Shown here: piece by piece, positions 1 through 9,106 of the stretch
How positions within the stretch are numbered: position 1 is the stretch's first letter
Layout: the number at the start of each line of letters is the position of its first letter
Source: Adhaeribacter radiodurans
GTDB lineage: Bacteria > Bacteroidota > Bacteroidia > Cytophagales > Hymenobacteraceae
NCBI RefSeq assembly: GCF_014075995.1
Contig: NZ_CP055153.1
Coordinates: 6,572,001 to 6,636,000, forward strand
Length of the DNA: 64,000 nt
Direction: 5' to 3'
The notes under the pieces: model-generated
What the model was told of the DNA's origin: nothing
Databases searched by the model: none
Seen by the model: only the letters and a program-made list of their open reading frames with translations
Translations under genes and position numbers: made by a program

Positions 1-1551
1 AACGGGTTCTTACCCGAAATTCATTCTACCATTTGGGACCGTTCTGGTCTGGTAGGTATTAGCGGCGAATGGGGCAAAGGCTGGCGCTGGGATTTATCTA
101 ACGTAATCGGCGGTAATTACTTTCGCTTCGACGTAGAAAATTCGGTTAATGCGTCGCAGTATGAGTTAGGAGCAAATGCCCCAACTACGTTTTATGCCGG
201 TACCCTTAAGTTCAATCAGAATACTTCGGATTTTGGTGTTTCCAAAGATTTTGGACAGGCAATTGGCTTACAATCTTTTAACGTAGCGGCTGGTCTTTCT
301 TACCGCCTCGATAATTATCAGATTTTGGCCGGAGAAGAAGCTTCTTACCGGAATTTCAACCCGGCTTCGGGCAGGGCCGGAGGAGCGCAGGTATTTCCGG
401 GTTATCAGCCAGCTAATGCCGTAAACGAGAATCGTAATGTTTTTGCCGGCTACTTAGATATTGAAACTGATATTACTGATAAATTATTGTTGAATGCAGC
501 CGGCCGTTACGAAGATTACAGCGACTTTGGCGGTAACCTGGCCGGTAAGTTAAGCGCGCGGTATAAGTTTGCGGAATTTTTCTCCCTAAGAGGTACCTTA
601 TCTAACGGTTTCCGGGCACCATCTATCCACCAGCGGTATTTTAGTGCTATTTCTACTGTTTTTATTTCGGTACCTAACCAAGGCTTGCAACCGCGGCAGC
701 AAGGTACTTTCCGGAACGATGGCCCGGTAGCGGCGGCTTTTGGAATTCCGTCGCTTAAAGCCGAAAAATCTACTAATTATAGTTTGGGTATTACTTCGCA
801 GCTTCTGCCAAACATGACGTTAACCATAGATGCTTACCGCATTGATATTAAAGACCGCATTGTATTAACCGGGCAGTTCCAACGCGGAACATCGGCCGCC
901 GGGCAACAGACTGCCGCCTTGCTCGATGCCGCGGGCCAAACCGATGTGCAAGCCGCTATATTTTTTACCAATGCAGTAAATACCCGTACCGAAGGCCTGG
1001 ATGTAGTTCTATCCGGCGATTACCCGCTGGGCCAAGGAACGATAAATCTAACTCTGGCCGGAAATTTAAACAAAACAGAAGTACAAGGCGAACCCAAAGT
1101 ATCTGAAACATTACCCACTGAGGTATTCGGCAACGTTTTATTTAACCGGCAGGAGCGGGGTCGATTGGAGTGGGCACAGCCGCGTAGTAAATTTACTTTA
1201 GGCGGTACTTACCGTTTAAATAACTTTAGTTCTAATCTGCGGGTAACCCGTTTTGGGGAAGTGAAAGCTCTGGACCCGAATACTCCGCAGCTCGACGAAG
1301 ATTTCTCTCCCAAAACTATTACCGATTTAAGCGTAAGCTACCGGTTTACCAAATGGTTACAATTTACAATAGGAGGAAACAATATTTTTGATGTTTATCC
1401 GGATAAACTGGCGGTTACCCAATATCCAACCGCTACTAATCCTACTTCTTTAGATAATTCCTCGTTTGACCGGTTTGTTTATGGGCGTGCCGCTACCCAG
1501 TTTGGTTTTAACGGTGGGTACTATTACGGCAGCCTGGCTTTTAACTTTTAG
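1..1551 (+). CDS. TonB-dependent receptor, C-terminal part (5' end outside window)
   Basis: The reading frame is open from base 1 and runs 516 codons, so the N-terminus (signal peptide, plug domain) lies outside the window. What remains is an alternating beta-strand barrel rich in aromatic and polar residues. It carries the NGFRAPS motif typical of TonB-dependent receptors and ends in Phe (SLAFNF), the usual outer-membrane C-terminal signature. Such receptors import siderophores, carbohydrates or other large ligands through the outer membrane using TonB energy. The substrate cannot be told from the barrel. No susD-like gene follows; a convergent terminator separates it from the minus-strand genes. 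The family call is firm, the ligand is unknown. Confidence 0.93.
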   Translation, partial: NGFLPEIHSTIWDRSGLVGISGEWGKGWRWDLSNVIGGNYFRFDVENSVNASQYELGANAPTTFYAGTLKFNQNTSDFGVSKDFGQAIGLQSFNVAAGLSYRLDNYQILAGEEASYRNFNPASGRAGGAQVFPGYQPANAVNENRNVFAGYLDIETDITDKLLLNAAGRYEDYSDFGGNLAGKLSARYKFAEFFSLRGTLSNGFRAPSIHQRYFSAISTVFISVPNQGLQPRQQGTFRNDGPVAAAFGIPSLKAEKSTNYSLGITSQLLPNMTLTIDAYRIDIKDRIVLTGQFQRGTSAAGQQTAALLDAAGQTDVQAAIFFTNAVNTRTEGLDVVLSGDYPLGQGTINLTLAGNLNKTEVQGEPKVSETLPTEVFGNVLFNRQERGRLEWAQPRSKFTLGGTYRLNNFSSNLRVTRFGEVKALDPNTPQLDEDFSPKTITDLSVSYRFTKWLQFTIGGNNIFDVYPDKLAVTQYPTATNPTSLDNSSFDRFVYGRAATQFGFNGGYYYGSLAFNF

Positions 1552-1558
1552 AATAGTA

Positions 1559-1607
1559 TAAATCTCAAAAGCCTTCGTTCTACCAGAGCGAAGGCTTTTG
1601 AGATTTA
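1559..1607. terminator. Bidirectional intrinsic terminator
   Basis: A perfect 19-bp inverted repeat (1559-1577 and 1589-1607) with an 11-nt loop lies between two convergent genes. The A/T-rich outer stem gives a T-rich run on either strand, so it can serve both the receptor gene and the DoxX-like gene. Confidence 0.85.
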
Positions 1608-1620
1608 TAGTTCAGCTTTA

Positions 1621-2130
1621 TTAATAATAGAAAGCTGGGAATTTATTTATCCCACGGAGATTAACAAAACGGGAAATGCTTCGGTAGCCAAAAATATAAA
1701 CCCACCCGATGAAGAAAATTTGTAAGGGAACCCGGAACCACAAATAAGATAAACCAGGCCCGGTAAAATCGGCGTTAGGAATATTTACGTGTTTTATAGC
1801 CGCCACAATATTGGCTGGTAAAATAGTTATCAGAAATGATATTAAAAGCAAGCTGCTGATTTGCCGCTTATTTTGGATTAAAAGTCCAAATCCCAAAAGT
1901 ATTTCTATAACCCCGGTTACGTAAACCAACTGTAATTTAGCGGGTAAAAAATCGGGCATAGTGAGTATCATACCTTTTGAAAAGTAAAAATGAGAAGTGC
2001 CGGTAAAAAGGAGCATCGCAAACATAGCCATGCGGCCAGCTAATGCCACGGAAATTGTTTTCTTATTCTGGATTTTGCTATAAAGCAAGGTTGCCAGAAA
2101 AACTACGAGTAGAATAAAGAGCGGTGCCAT
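1621..2130 (-). CDS. DoxX-like integral membrane protein
   Basis: This 169-residue protein has about four to five hydrophobic helices: an N-terminal one (residues 1-20), others near 30-48, 67-85 and 93-112, and a C-terminal one near 133-150. The spacing and the GTSHFYF and VTGVIEILLGFGLL segments resemble the DoxX/DoxX-like family of small inner-membrane proteins. Members are linked loosely to quinone or redox chemistry, and no reaction can be assigned here. It lies 76 nt downstream of the Crp/Fnr-type regulator on the same strand, so the two may be co-transcribed. Function is unknown beyond the family. Confidence 0.7.
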   Translation of the reverse strand: MAPLFILLVVFLATLLYSKIQNKKTISVALAGRMAMFAMLLFTGTSHFYFSKGMILTMPDFLPAKLQLVYVTGVIEILLGFGLLIQNKRQISSLLLISFLITILPANIVAAIKHVNIPNADFTGPGLSYLWFRVPLQIFFIGWVYIFGYRSISRFVNLRGINKFPAFYY

Positions 2131-2206
2131 TGTTTAAGATATTAAAAGTGAAACGATTAACTTAAACAAAGGTAATTCTCTTGACTACCTGGAAAAATGA
2201 TGTATG

Positions 2207-2791
2207 TTAGGAATTGCGACTAATTTTATGACGGATCCGGCTCAGGCTTTCGGGCTGAATGCCCAGGTAAGAAGCTAAGTGTTTAACCGATATGGTATTT
2301 ACCATTTGGGGATTTTTTTGTAGCAGTTTTAAATATTGTTCTTCGGCCGAAAGGGAAAGTAAATCTATTTCGCGGTTAGTCTTGTGTATAAAAAGCGTTT
2401 CAGCAAACAAACGTCCAATGCGTTCTGCCTGATGGTGCTTTTCGTAAGATTGGTATAAGTACTGGCGATGTATTCGCGAAGCCTGCACGTTTTCGAGCGC
2501 TTGCAGATAAACCCGGGAAGGAGTTTGCGTGAGAAACGACGAAAAGGCACTAACAAATTCGTCCGCAAAATGAAAGTTAAGCGTAAATTCCTGTTGGTTG
2601 GTTTGGTGGTAAACCCGTACAGCTCCAGCGTGAATAAAATATAAATACTGCTCAACCTGCCCGGCCTGGCATAAAAACTCGTTTTTCTGAAAAGTTACTT
2701 CTTCTAAATGCCGTTCAAATTCTGCCCATTGTTCCAGGTTTAAATTTACTAATTGCTGAAATGCCAGCTTTATTCGGTTATGATGATTCAT
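2207..2791 (-). CDS. Crp/Fnr family transcriptional regulator
   Basis: The 194-residue protein has a cyclic-nucleotide-binding-like beta roll (about residues 20-120, including FLCQAGQVEQYLYFIHAGAVRV) broken here as FLCQAGQVEQ followed by a typical GAVRV strand. A C-terminal winged-helix DNA-binding region follows (about 150-190) with the recognition segment LASYLGIQPESLSRIR. It lacks the four-Cys Fnr iron-sulfur cluster, so an oxygen sensor of Fnr type is unlikely. Bacteroidota encode many such small regulators with unknown ligands. It is the first gene of a minus-strand pair with the DoxX-like protein, which is the natural candidate target. Start is the ATG at 2791. Confidence 0.88.
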   Translation of the reverse strand: MNHHNRIKLAFQQLVNLNLEQWAEFERHLEEVTFQKNEFLCQAGQVEQYLYFIHAGAVRVYHQTNQQEFTLNFHFADEFVSAFSSFLTQTPSRVYLQALENVQASRIHRQYLYQSYEKHHQAERIGRLFAETLFIHKTNREIDLLSLSAEEQYLKLLQKNPQMVNTISVKHLASYLGIQPESLSRIRHKISRNS

Positions 2792-3346
2792 GCTATAATC
2801 AAGCAGAGAAGATACAAGGTGAAATCTTATTTTTTACTACGGAATATTTATGAAAATGGTATTTTATATAGCGCTAATTTGAAATAGTGCTTGTATTAAG
2901 CATTATTATTTTATTATTTTTATAATTGGTTAATAAATTGTGTTTTTCTTATAAGATGCTAAAGTTGTAATTTAATTAAATATAGATTGAGGATTGTTCG
3001 TTAAACTTTGTAAGATAAAACTTGAATAAATTTAATTTGATTTTTTTAATTATTGCTAAAATAATTGTTAAAAGTATGTGTGTAAATAATGTATTTTTAG
3101 TAATATTGCAATAAATTTGTAAAGAGAAGAAGCGCTATGAAGAATGTTGATTACTTTACTGTTTGTTTCGTCTATAATAATATAAGATATTGTTTAAACT
3201 CCGTTTGTATATAACTAATTTTAATTAGAGTTTAATACTAATATTTAGCCATTCCTTTTACACAAAAAATCTTATTTGGTTGTTTTTTTTACTTGGTTGT
3301 TTATTGAAGCAATCTTTACATTTTTCTCAATTACTTCAAATAAGAA
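2792..3346. other. AT-rich intergenic region with promoters for divergent genes
   Basis: This 555-nt gap is strongly AT-rich and holds no credible ORF. It must carry the promoter of the minus-strand regulator and of the plus-strand polysaccharide operon. A TAnnTTTG-type -7 box is visible at 3112-3119, but no well-spaced -33 TTTG accompanies it, so it is only a hint. The length and base composition are unlike the short gaps elsewhere. Confidence 0.5.
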
Positions 3347-6016
3347 ATGATGGATCGTGCCTTACTAGTTTCTGAAAAAAAAACTGCTTTACCTGTACTA
3401 ACGGAAGATAGAGTTTACGTTAAGGGGAAATTCTTGTACAAGGGTAAAGAGAAATTCTTTGTAAAAGGAGTAACTTATGGAACCTTCAAACCGCAGGCAA
3501 ATGGCATGCAGTTTCCTGAGGAATCAGTGGTAGAGAAAGACTTTAGCATGATGGCGGAGCAAGGTATTAACTGTGTCAGGACTTATACCGTGCCTCCCGC
3601 TTATTTGCTTAACCTTGCCTTACGCTATAAGCTTAAAGTAATGGTAGGTTTACCTTGGGAACAACACATTGCCTTCTTAAGCAGCAAAGAGAGAAAAGGT
3701 GATATCGTTAAAAGAGTGCAGGAAGGTGTTCTTCTGTGTAAACAGCATCCCGCCATATTATGCTTTGCCATCGGCAACGAAATACCAGCTAACATAGTAA
3801 GATGGTACGGCAAGAAAAAAGTTGAGAGTTTTTTGAAAGAGCTGTATCGAATCGTTAAATCGGTTGATCCTGCTAGTTTGGTAACCTACGTTAATTTTCC
3901 TACTACGGAATACCTCGACTTAAGCTTTCTTGACTTCGATTGTTTTAACGTGTACCTGGAAACCCCGGAAAAACTAAATGCCTATATTGCTAAGTTGCAT
4001 AATCTTTCCGGCGACCGACCACTTGTTTTAGCGGAGATCGGTTTGGATAGCTTGCGAAAGGGAGAAGAACAACAAGCCGAAACCCTGACCTGGCAAATTC
4101 AAAACGTATTTGCCAAAGGCTGCGCAGGCATGTTTGTTTTTGCCTGGACGGATGAATGGTGGCGAGGCGGATTTGAAATTGAAGATTGGGATTTTGGTAT
4201 GGTAGACCGGCAACGAAATCCAAAGCCTGCTTTGTACGCAGTTAGCAATACTTTAAAAGCTATTCCTTTTGCTACAGATGCTGCCTTGCCGTTTATCTCG
4301 GTAGTAGTTTGCAGCTACAATGGGGCCGCTACCATCGAAGATACAATGATTGGTTTAGGAAAACTGGATTACCCGAACTATGAAGTTATTGTAGTGAATG
4401 ATGGTTCAACGGATAACCTGGCAAATATTGTAAAGAAATATCCTTACCAACTTATTACTACCGAAAACCGCGGCCTGAGTAATGCCCGCAATACAGGGTT
4501 ACATGCGGCTAAAGGTGAAATTGTGGCTTATATAGATGATGATGCCTATCCGGACGAACATTGGTTACGTTATTTAGCCGCCGCTTACCTTACTTCGGAT
4601 CATGCCGGTATGGGAGGCCCTAACATTGCCCCAGACGAAGATGGCCCTATTGCCAAGTGCGTGGCTAATGCTCCTGGAGGACCGGTGCACGTTTTGTTAT
4701 CTGAGGAAGCTGCCGAACATATTCCCGGCTGTAACATGTCGTTTCGCCGAAGTGCGTTATTAGAAATTGGTGGCTTTGACCCCCTATACCGATCAGCGGG
4801 AGACGATGTGGATGTTTGCTGGCGCATCCAAAAAGCTGGTTATACCATAGGTTTTCATCCCTCAGCGGTGGTGTGGCACCATCGCCGTAATTCCTTAAAA
4901 GCTTATTGGAAGCAACAGCAAGGCTACGGAAAAGCAGAAGCCTTACTGGAAGCCAAATGGCCAGAGAAGTATAATGAATTTGGCCATTTAGCCTGGGCTG
5001 GTCGTATTTACGGTAACGGTTTTACTTTGCCCATTAAAACAAAAAAAGATAAAATTTTTCATGGTACCTGGGGAACGGCTCTGTTTCAATCCGTTTATCA
5101 ACCCGCTGATGGACTTTTAAATTCAATTCCTTTAATGCCGGAATGGTATCTTTTTTCTGGATTTCTGGCCTTTTTAGCAAGTTTAGGATGGTTATGGAGT
5201 CCTTTGTTGTGGGTATGGCCAGTGTTTCTTGCCTCTATTTTAATTATGTTGGTGCAGGCGGCAATTAGTGCTTCTAAAAACGTTTCGCAGCAGATTGCTA
5301 AAAAGCAGAATGTAAAATACCAACTTTTAATTACCCTGCTGCACGTCATTCAACCAATAGCCCGTTTGTACGGAAGGCTAAAACATGGCTTAACTCCCTG
5401 GCGTTTAAGAGGTGATTTTTATACTTCGCCGTATGCATTTGTTTTAAAAGCTAAGCAATTTACACTATGGTCCGAAAAATGGCGATCAGCAGAAGAATGG
5501 TTGGAAGAAACCGAACAAAATCTGATAAAAATGAAAGCCAGGGTACAAAGGGGAGGCAATTTTGACAAGTGGGATATCCGGGTACGGAATAGTATATTCT
5601 CCAGCAGTAAGGGTTTATTTACCTTTGAAGAACATGGGGCCGGTAAACAGTTGCTTCGCTTTAAAGCCTGGCCCATTCCTTCCAAAACTTTAGCGCTAGC
5701 ATTGCTTTTAATTACCGCTACTGCCGCACTTGCTGCCTTAGATAATGCTATACAAGTTACAGTAATCCTTTTTATGTTAGATATATTGCTTATTGCTGCC
5801 TACTGTAAAGATTCGGCAAGTACTATTTCTGATATGTATGAGGCTTTTAACAGATTAAGTAATACCTATAAAATAGATCCAAAAGTAATTGGTATAGCAC
5901 AAATGGAAGGTTCAGAACAACCTGAAAATGAAGCTGTGCCGGTTTCCAAAGATGCCTTAGAAATAGCGCCGCACGAAAAAGATCTAGAGGAAGTGCCATT
6001 AAATAAGAGTGCCTAG
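3347..6016 (+). CDS. Glycoside hydrolase (GH2/GH5-like barrel) fused to GT2 glycosyltransferase
   Basis: This 889-residue fusion starts with a (beta/alpha)8 glycosidase-like domain (about 25-305). It has the clan-A acid/base signature IGNEIP (Glu145) and a nucleophile-like LAEIG (Glu230). A complete GT2 domain follows (about 315-545): SVVVCSYNG, VVNDGSTDN, the DXD-like YIDDDA near 396-400, and GDDVDVCWR as the acceptor-side ED-like motif. Two to four transmembrane helices lie near 615-665 and two more near 780-830, and the tail is acidic. The fusion implies synthesis and trimming or transfer of the same polysaccharide at the inner membrane. It leads a four-gene plus-strand unit. Two tandem ATGs (3347, 3350) could start it. 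The fold assignments are firm; the sugar is unknown. Confidence 0.85.
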   Translation: MMDRALLVSEKKTALPVLTEDRVYVKGKFLYKGKEKFFVKGVTYGTFKPQANGMQFPEESVVEKDFSMMAEQGINCVRTYTVPPAYLLNLALRYKLKVMVGLPWEQHIAFLSSKERKGDIVKRVQEGVLLCKQHPAILCFAIGNEIPANIVRWYGKKKVESFLKELYRIVKSVDPASLVTYVNFPTTEYLDLSFLDFDCFNVYLETPEKLNAYIAKLHNLSGDRPLVLAEIGLDSLRKGEEQQAETLTWQIQNVFAKGCAGMFVFAWTDEWWRGGFEIEDWDFGMVDRQRNPKPALYAVSNTLKAIPFATDAALPFISVVVCSYNGAATIEDTMIGLGKLDYPNYEVIVVNDGSTDNLANIVKKYPYQLITTENRGLSNARNTGLHAAKGEIVAYIDDDAYPDEHWLRYLAAAYLTSDHAGMGGPNIAPDEDGPIAKCVANAPGGPVHVLLSEEAAEHIPGCNMSFRRSALLEIGGFDPLYRSAGDDVDVCWRIQKAGYTIGFHPSAVVWHHRRNSLKAYWKQQQGYGKAEALLEAKWPEKYNEFGHLAWAGRIYGNGFTLPIKTKKDKIFHGTWGTALFQSVYQPADGLLNSIPLMPEWYLFSGFLAFLASLGWLWSPLLWVWPVFLASILIMLVQAAISASKNVSQQIAKKQNVKYQLLITLLHVIQPIARLYGRLKHGLTPWRLRGDFYTSPYAFVLKAKQFTLWSEKWRSAEEWLEETEQNLIKMKARVQRGGNFDKWDIRVRNSIFSSSKGLFTFEEHGAGKQLLRFKAWPIPSKTLALALLLITATAALAALDNAIQVTVILFMLDILLIAAYCKDSASTISDMYEAFNRLSNTYKIDPKVIGIAQMEGSEQPENEAVPVSKDALEIAPHEKDLEEVPLNKSA

Positions 6017-6086
6017 AACAATTCTTTAGATTGTAGAATTTCGATCAAAAAAGTAAGCTTTTGAAAGTAGTTCTCTGCTTGTTGTT

Positions 6087-7259
6087 ATGGAGAAATTGAG
6101 AATAGTTGTAAGCGGATTTATCGGCCTTTTGCCTTCCGGGGGAGTTACCTGGGATTACCTCCAATACCCATTAGGATTTTACTCAATGGGGCATGATGTA
6201 TATTACATAGAAGATACTATGCAGTACTCCAAGTACCAATCGGCAGGAAAGGAGTGGAATGACTCGTCTGATAGTATCCAATATTTAAAGGATACAATGA
6301 AAAATTTCGGACTGGAAGATAGGTGGGCATATAGAGATGTAGCATCTGGAGAATGTTTTGGGCTTACGCTAAATAAGTTACTGGAAATTTGCGCAACGGC
6401 CGATTTGTTTATCAATGTTTCTTTGTCCGGTTATTTGAGAGAAGAGTATTTAAAAATACCCAAAAGAGTATTAATAGATTCTGACCCGATGTTTACCCAA
6501 GTGCAGGATTGGGACGATTCTTTTCCGAATAAATCTTCTATTAATATTAAAAACAATCTCAGCAACTATAATTATTTATTTAGCTTCGGCGAAAACATTA
6601 ACGCTCAAAATTGTCGGATACCCACTTATAATTTAAAATGGGAAGTAACAAGGCAGCCCATTTGCTTAAATTATTGGCAATACCAACCTGTTAATGGGAG
6701 CCATACTTTCACAACTGTAATGAATTGGTCTGTAAGGCAAAAACTAAAGTACCAGAATGAGGAGTGGGGACAAAAAGATGTGGAGTTTGAAAAAGTTATG
6801 AGCCTCCCAATGCTCTTTGATAAAGCTAACTTTCAGGTTGTAGTAACAGACAGTTTAAAAAAATTAGATTATGGTAAGTTGCAGCAATCAGGCTGGCAAA
6901 CAGTAGATCCCTTAGATAAAATTAATAATACTGAAGATTACCAGGCATTTATTAGCGCATCACTTGGAGAGTTCTCTGTAGCAAAAGAAACGTATGTTAA
7001 ATCAAACAGCGGCTGGTTCAGTTGTCGTTCAGCATGTTATCTGGCTTCGGGCAGGCCCGTAATTACGCAAGAAACAGAGTGGTCAAAATATATTCCTTCC
7101 GGTACCGGCATATTTGCTTTTACCGATACGGACTCTGCTATTGCAGCACTAACAGAAGTAACAGCAGATATCGATAAACATTCAAAAGCAGCGAGAGACA
7201 TTGCAGAGGAATACTTTAGTAGTGAAAAAGTATTAAATACCCTACTTAATAAGTTGTGA
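6087..7259 (+). CDS. Glycosyltransferase-like protein (GT-B, family 1-like)
   Basis: The 390-residue protein begins with a Rossmann-like strand (KLRIVVSGFIGLLPSGG). Its C-terminal segment (about 300-390: SGWFSCRSACYLASGRPVI, then GIFAFTD and an AAR.IAEEYFSSEKVLN tail) resembles GT-B glycosyltransferases and CgeB-like proteins, where the nucleotide sugar binds. The central part is not recognisable. It starts 70 nt after the GH-GT2 fusion and is followed 40 nt later by the ABC exporter, so it is probably co-transcribed and adds a sugar to the same product. The enzyme class is likely; donor and acceptor are unknown. Confidence 0.68.
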   Translation: MEKLRIVVSGFIGLLPSGGVTWDYLQYPLGFYSMGHDVYYIEDTMQYSKYQSAGKEWNDSSDSIQYLKDTMKNFGLEDRWAYRDVASGECFGLTLNKLLEICATADLFINVSLSGYLREEYLKIPKRVLIDSDPMFTQVQDWDDSFPNKSSINIKNNLSNYNYLFSFGENINAQNCRIPTYNLKWEVTRQPICLNYWQYQPVNGSHTFTTVMNWSVRQKLKYQNEEWGQKDVEFEKVMSLPMLFDKANFQVVVTDSLKKLDYGKLQQSGWQTVDPLDKINNTEDYQAFISASLGEFSVAKETYVKSNSGWFSCRSACYLASGRPVITQETEWSKYIPSGTGIFAFTDTDSAIAALTEVTADIDKHSKAARDIAEEYFSSEKVLNTLLNKL

Positions 7260-7299
7260 TTTTTGCAATTACAATTATTTGGTAGTTAAAAGAGAGTTA

Positions 7300-9087
7300 A
7301 TGAAAGAATCTACTTTTTCTTTATTAAAAAGAACTTTTGTTCAAGCTCGCCCTTACTGGGCTTATATAGCAGGTATATTTATTTGCAATTTTTTAGCTTC
7401 TCCTATTGCTTTATTAAAGCCATTAGCATTAAAAATTTTAATAGATAATGGCTTTGGTTCCCGGCCTCTTCCTGGCTTTATTACTTACTTTTTTCCAGTT
7501 AATTATGAGTTCTCTTTTACCTCTATTGTATGGATTTCTGTTGCGTTGGTTCTTCTTATTGCTTTAATTGATAACATTTACACCGTTATTATATGGATAT
7601 TAAATACCTATACAGGTGAAAAGCTTGTAAGAAACTTCAAGTACCTTCTTTTTAATCAGGTACAACGCCTTTCTCTTGCCTTCCACGATCGTAATGGAAC
7701 AGCAGATTCCGTTTATAGAATTCAATACGATACTTCAGCCATCCGTACTTTAATAATCGGAAATCTATCTCCCATCCTAACTTCCTGTATTACATTAGTG
7801 GGAATGATAGTTATCATGTTTACTATTAATTCGCGCTTTGCTCTTATAACATGTTCTATCATTCCTCCTATGATTTTTCTTACCCGGATTTCTACTAAAA
7901 AACTGAAGAAGGATTGGAAGAAAGTGAAGGAATACGAAAGTAATGCGATGTCGGTAGTTCAGGAGGTGCTTACTTCATTACGCGTGGTAAAGGCATTCGG
8001 ACAGGAGGAGGGAGAAAGTAACCGGTTTATGGCTAAAGCCGATATAGCAATGAAGGGTCAGTTGAAAGTTGCCTGGATTGGTGCTTTGTTCTATTTCTGC
8101 ATAGGAATGATCTATGCGGCGGGCACCGCTTTATTTATTTACTTTGGAGCAAGTTATGTGCGATCTGGCGAAATGACACTGGGTGAACTGACAATGGTAA
8201 TAGCCTATCTCGGACAGATCTATGGTCCTCTGGACAAAATCAGCCGAAATTTAAATGAAGTGCAATCTTCTTTAACGAGTATAGAGCGGGTTTATACCTT
8301 ATTAGATGAACAAAGAGAAGTTAAAGAAACAGCAAATCCAGTACATCTTGCTCGTACCAAGGGAGTAATAGAATTTCAAAATGTGGGTTTTTATTATAAT
8401 AAAGAAGTTAGTACTTTAAATAACATCTCTTTTAAAGTTCAATCAGGAGACCGGATAGGAGTTATGGGATCTACCGGGGCGGGTAAGTCAACATTAATTA
8501 ATTTAATTACCAGATTTTACGATCCTACTTACGGTCAAATTTTAGTAGATGGTATAAATATCAAAAACTATAAGTTATCAGACTACCGCCAGCAATTTGG
8601 GATAGTTCTCCAGGAACCTGTGTTATTTTCAACCACTATAGCAGAAAATATTGCTTATGGTCTTCCTAATGCCAGTACAGAAGAAATTATAGCGGCGGCC
8701 AAAATGGCCAATGCGCACGATTTTATTACTAAATGCTCCGATGGATACAATACTTTGGTAGGAGAAAGAGGAATGAACTTGTCGGGCGGAGAAAGACAAA
8801 GGATATCTATTGCAAGAGCTTTTATAAAAAATGCGCCTATTCTAATTTTAGATGAACCTACCAGTTCATTGGATGTAAAAACGGAAGCTCAAATAATGGA
8901 AGCAATGGAACGCTTAATGCAAGGACGTACCACCTTTTTGATTACTCACCGGCTGGACACCTTAAATTCTTGTAGCATTATATTACATCTTGAAAAAGGT
9001 AGTTTAGAAGAAATAATAATAAATAATAATTCGGATACACTTGCTAAAAAAAAGACAAGTTTTCTTTCCGGCAACATAATAAGGTAA
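7300..9087 (+). CDS. ABC exporter, fused permease and ATPase
   Basis: This is a 595-residue half-transporter of the MsbA/lipid-exporter type. Six transmembrane helices fill the first ~320 residues, followed by a nucleotide-binding domain with Walker A GSTGAGKST (390-398), Q-loop VLQEP, signature LSGGERQR (from 494), Walker B ILILDE (514-519) and the H-loop His near 550. It would work as a homodimer exporting a lipid-linked or hydrophobic product; beside polysaccharide genes a glycolipid or exopolysaccharide precursor is plausible. The ATG at 7300 is chosen over an in-frame TTG at 7279 because an AGAGAG stretch precedes it and the family normally starts near here. The last ~25 residues are low-complexity. 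Confidence 0.93.
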   Translation: MKESTFSLLKRTFVQARPYWAYIAGIFICNFLASPIALLKPLALKILIDNGFGSRPLPGFITYFFPVNYEFSFTSIVWISVALVLLIALIDNIYTVIIWILNTYTGEKLVRNFKYLLFNQVQRLSLAFHDRNGTADSVYRIQYDTSAIRTLIIGNLSPILTSCITLVGMIVIMFTINSRFALITCSIIPPMIFLTRISTKKLKKDWKKVKEYESNAMSVVQEVLTSLRVVKAFGQEEGESNRFMAKADIAMKGQLKVAWIGALFYFCIGMIYAAGTALFIYFGASYVRSGEMTLGELTMVIAYLGQIYGPLDKISRNLNEVQSSLTSIERVYTLLDEQREVKETANPVHLARTKGVIEFQNVGFYYNKEVSTLNNISFKVQSGDRIGVMGSTGAGKSTLINLITRFYDPTYGQILVDGINIKNYKLSDYRQQFGIVLQEPVLFSTTIAENIAYGLPNASTEEIIAAAKMANAHDFITKCSDGYNTLVGERGMNLSGGERQRISIARAFIKNAPILILDEPTSSLDVKTEAQIMEAMERLMQGRTTFLITHRLDTLNSCSIILHLEKGSLEEIIINNNSDTLAKKKTSFLSGNIIR

Positions 9088-9106
9088 TAACGCTTAATCT
9101 TTGAAA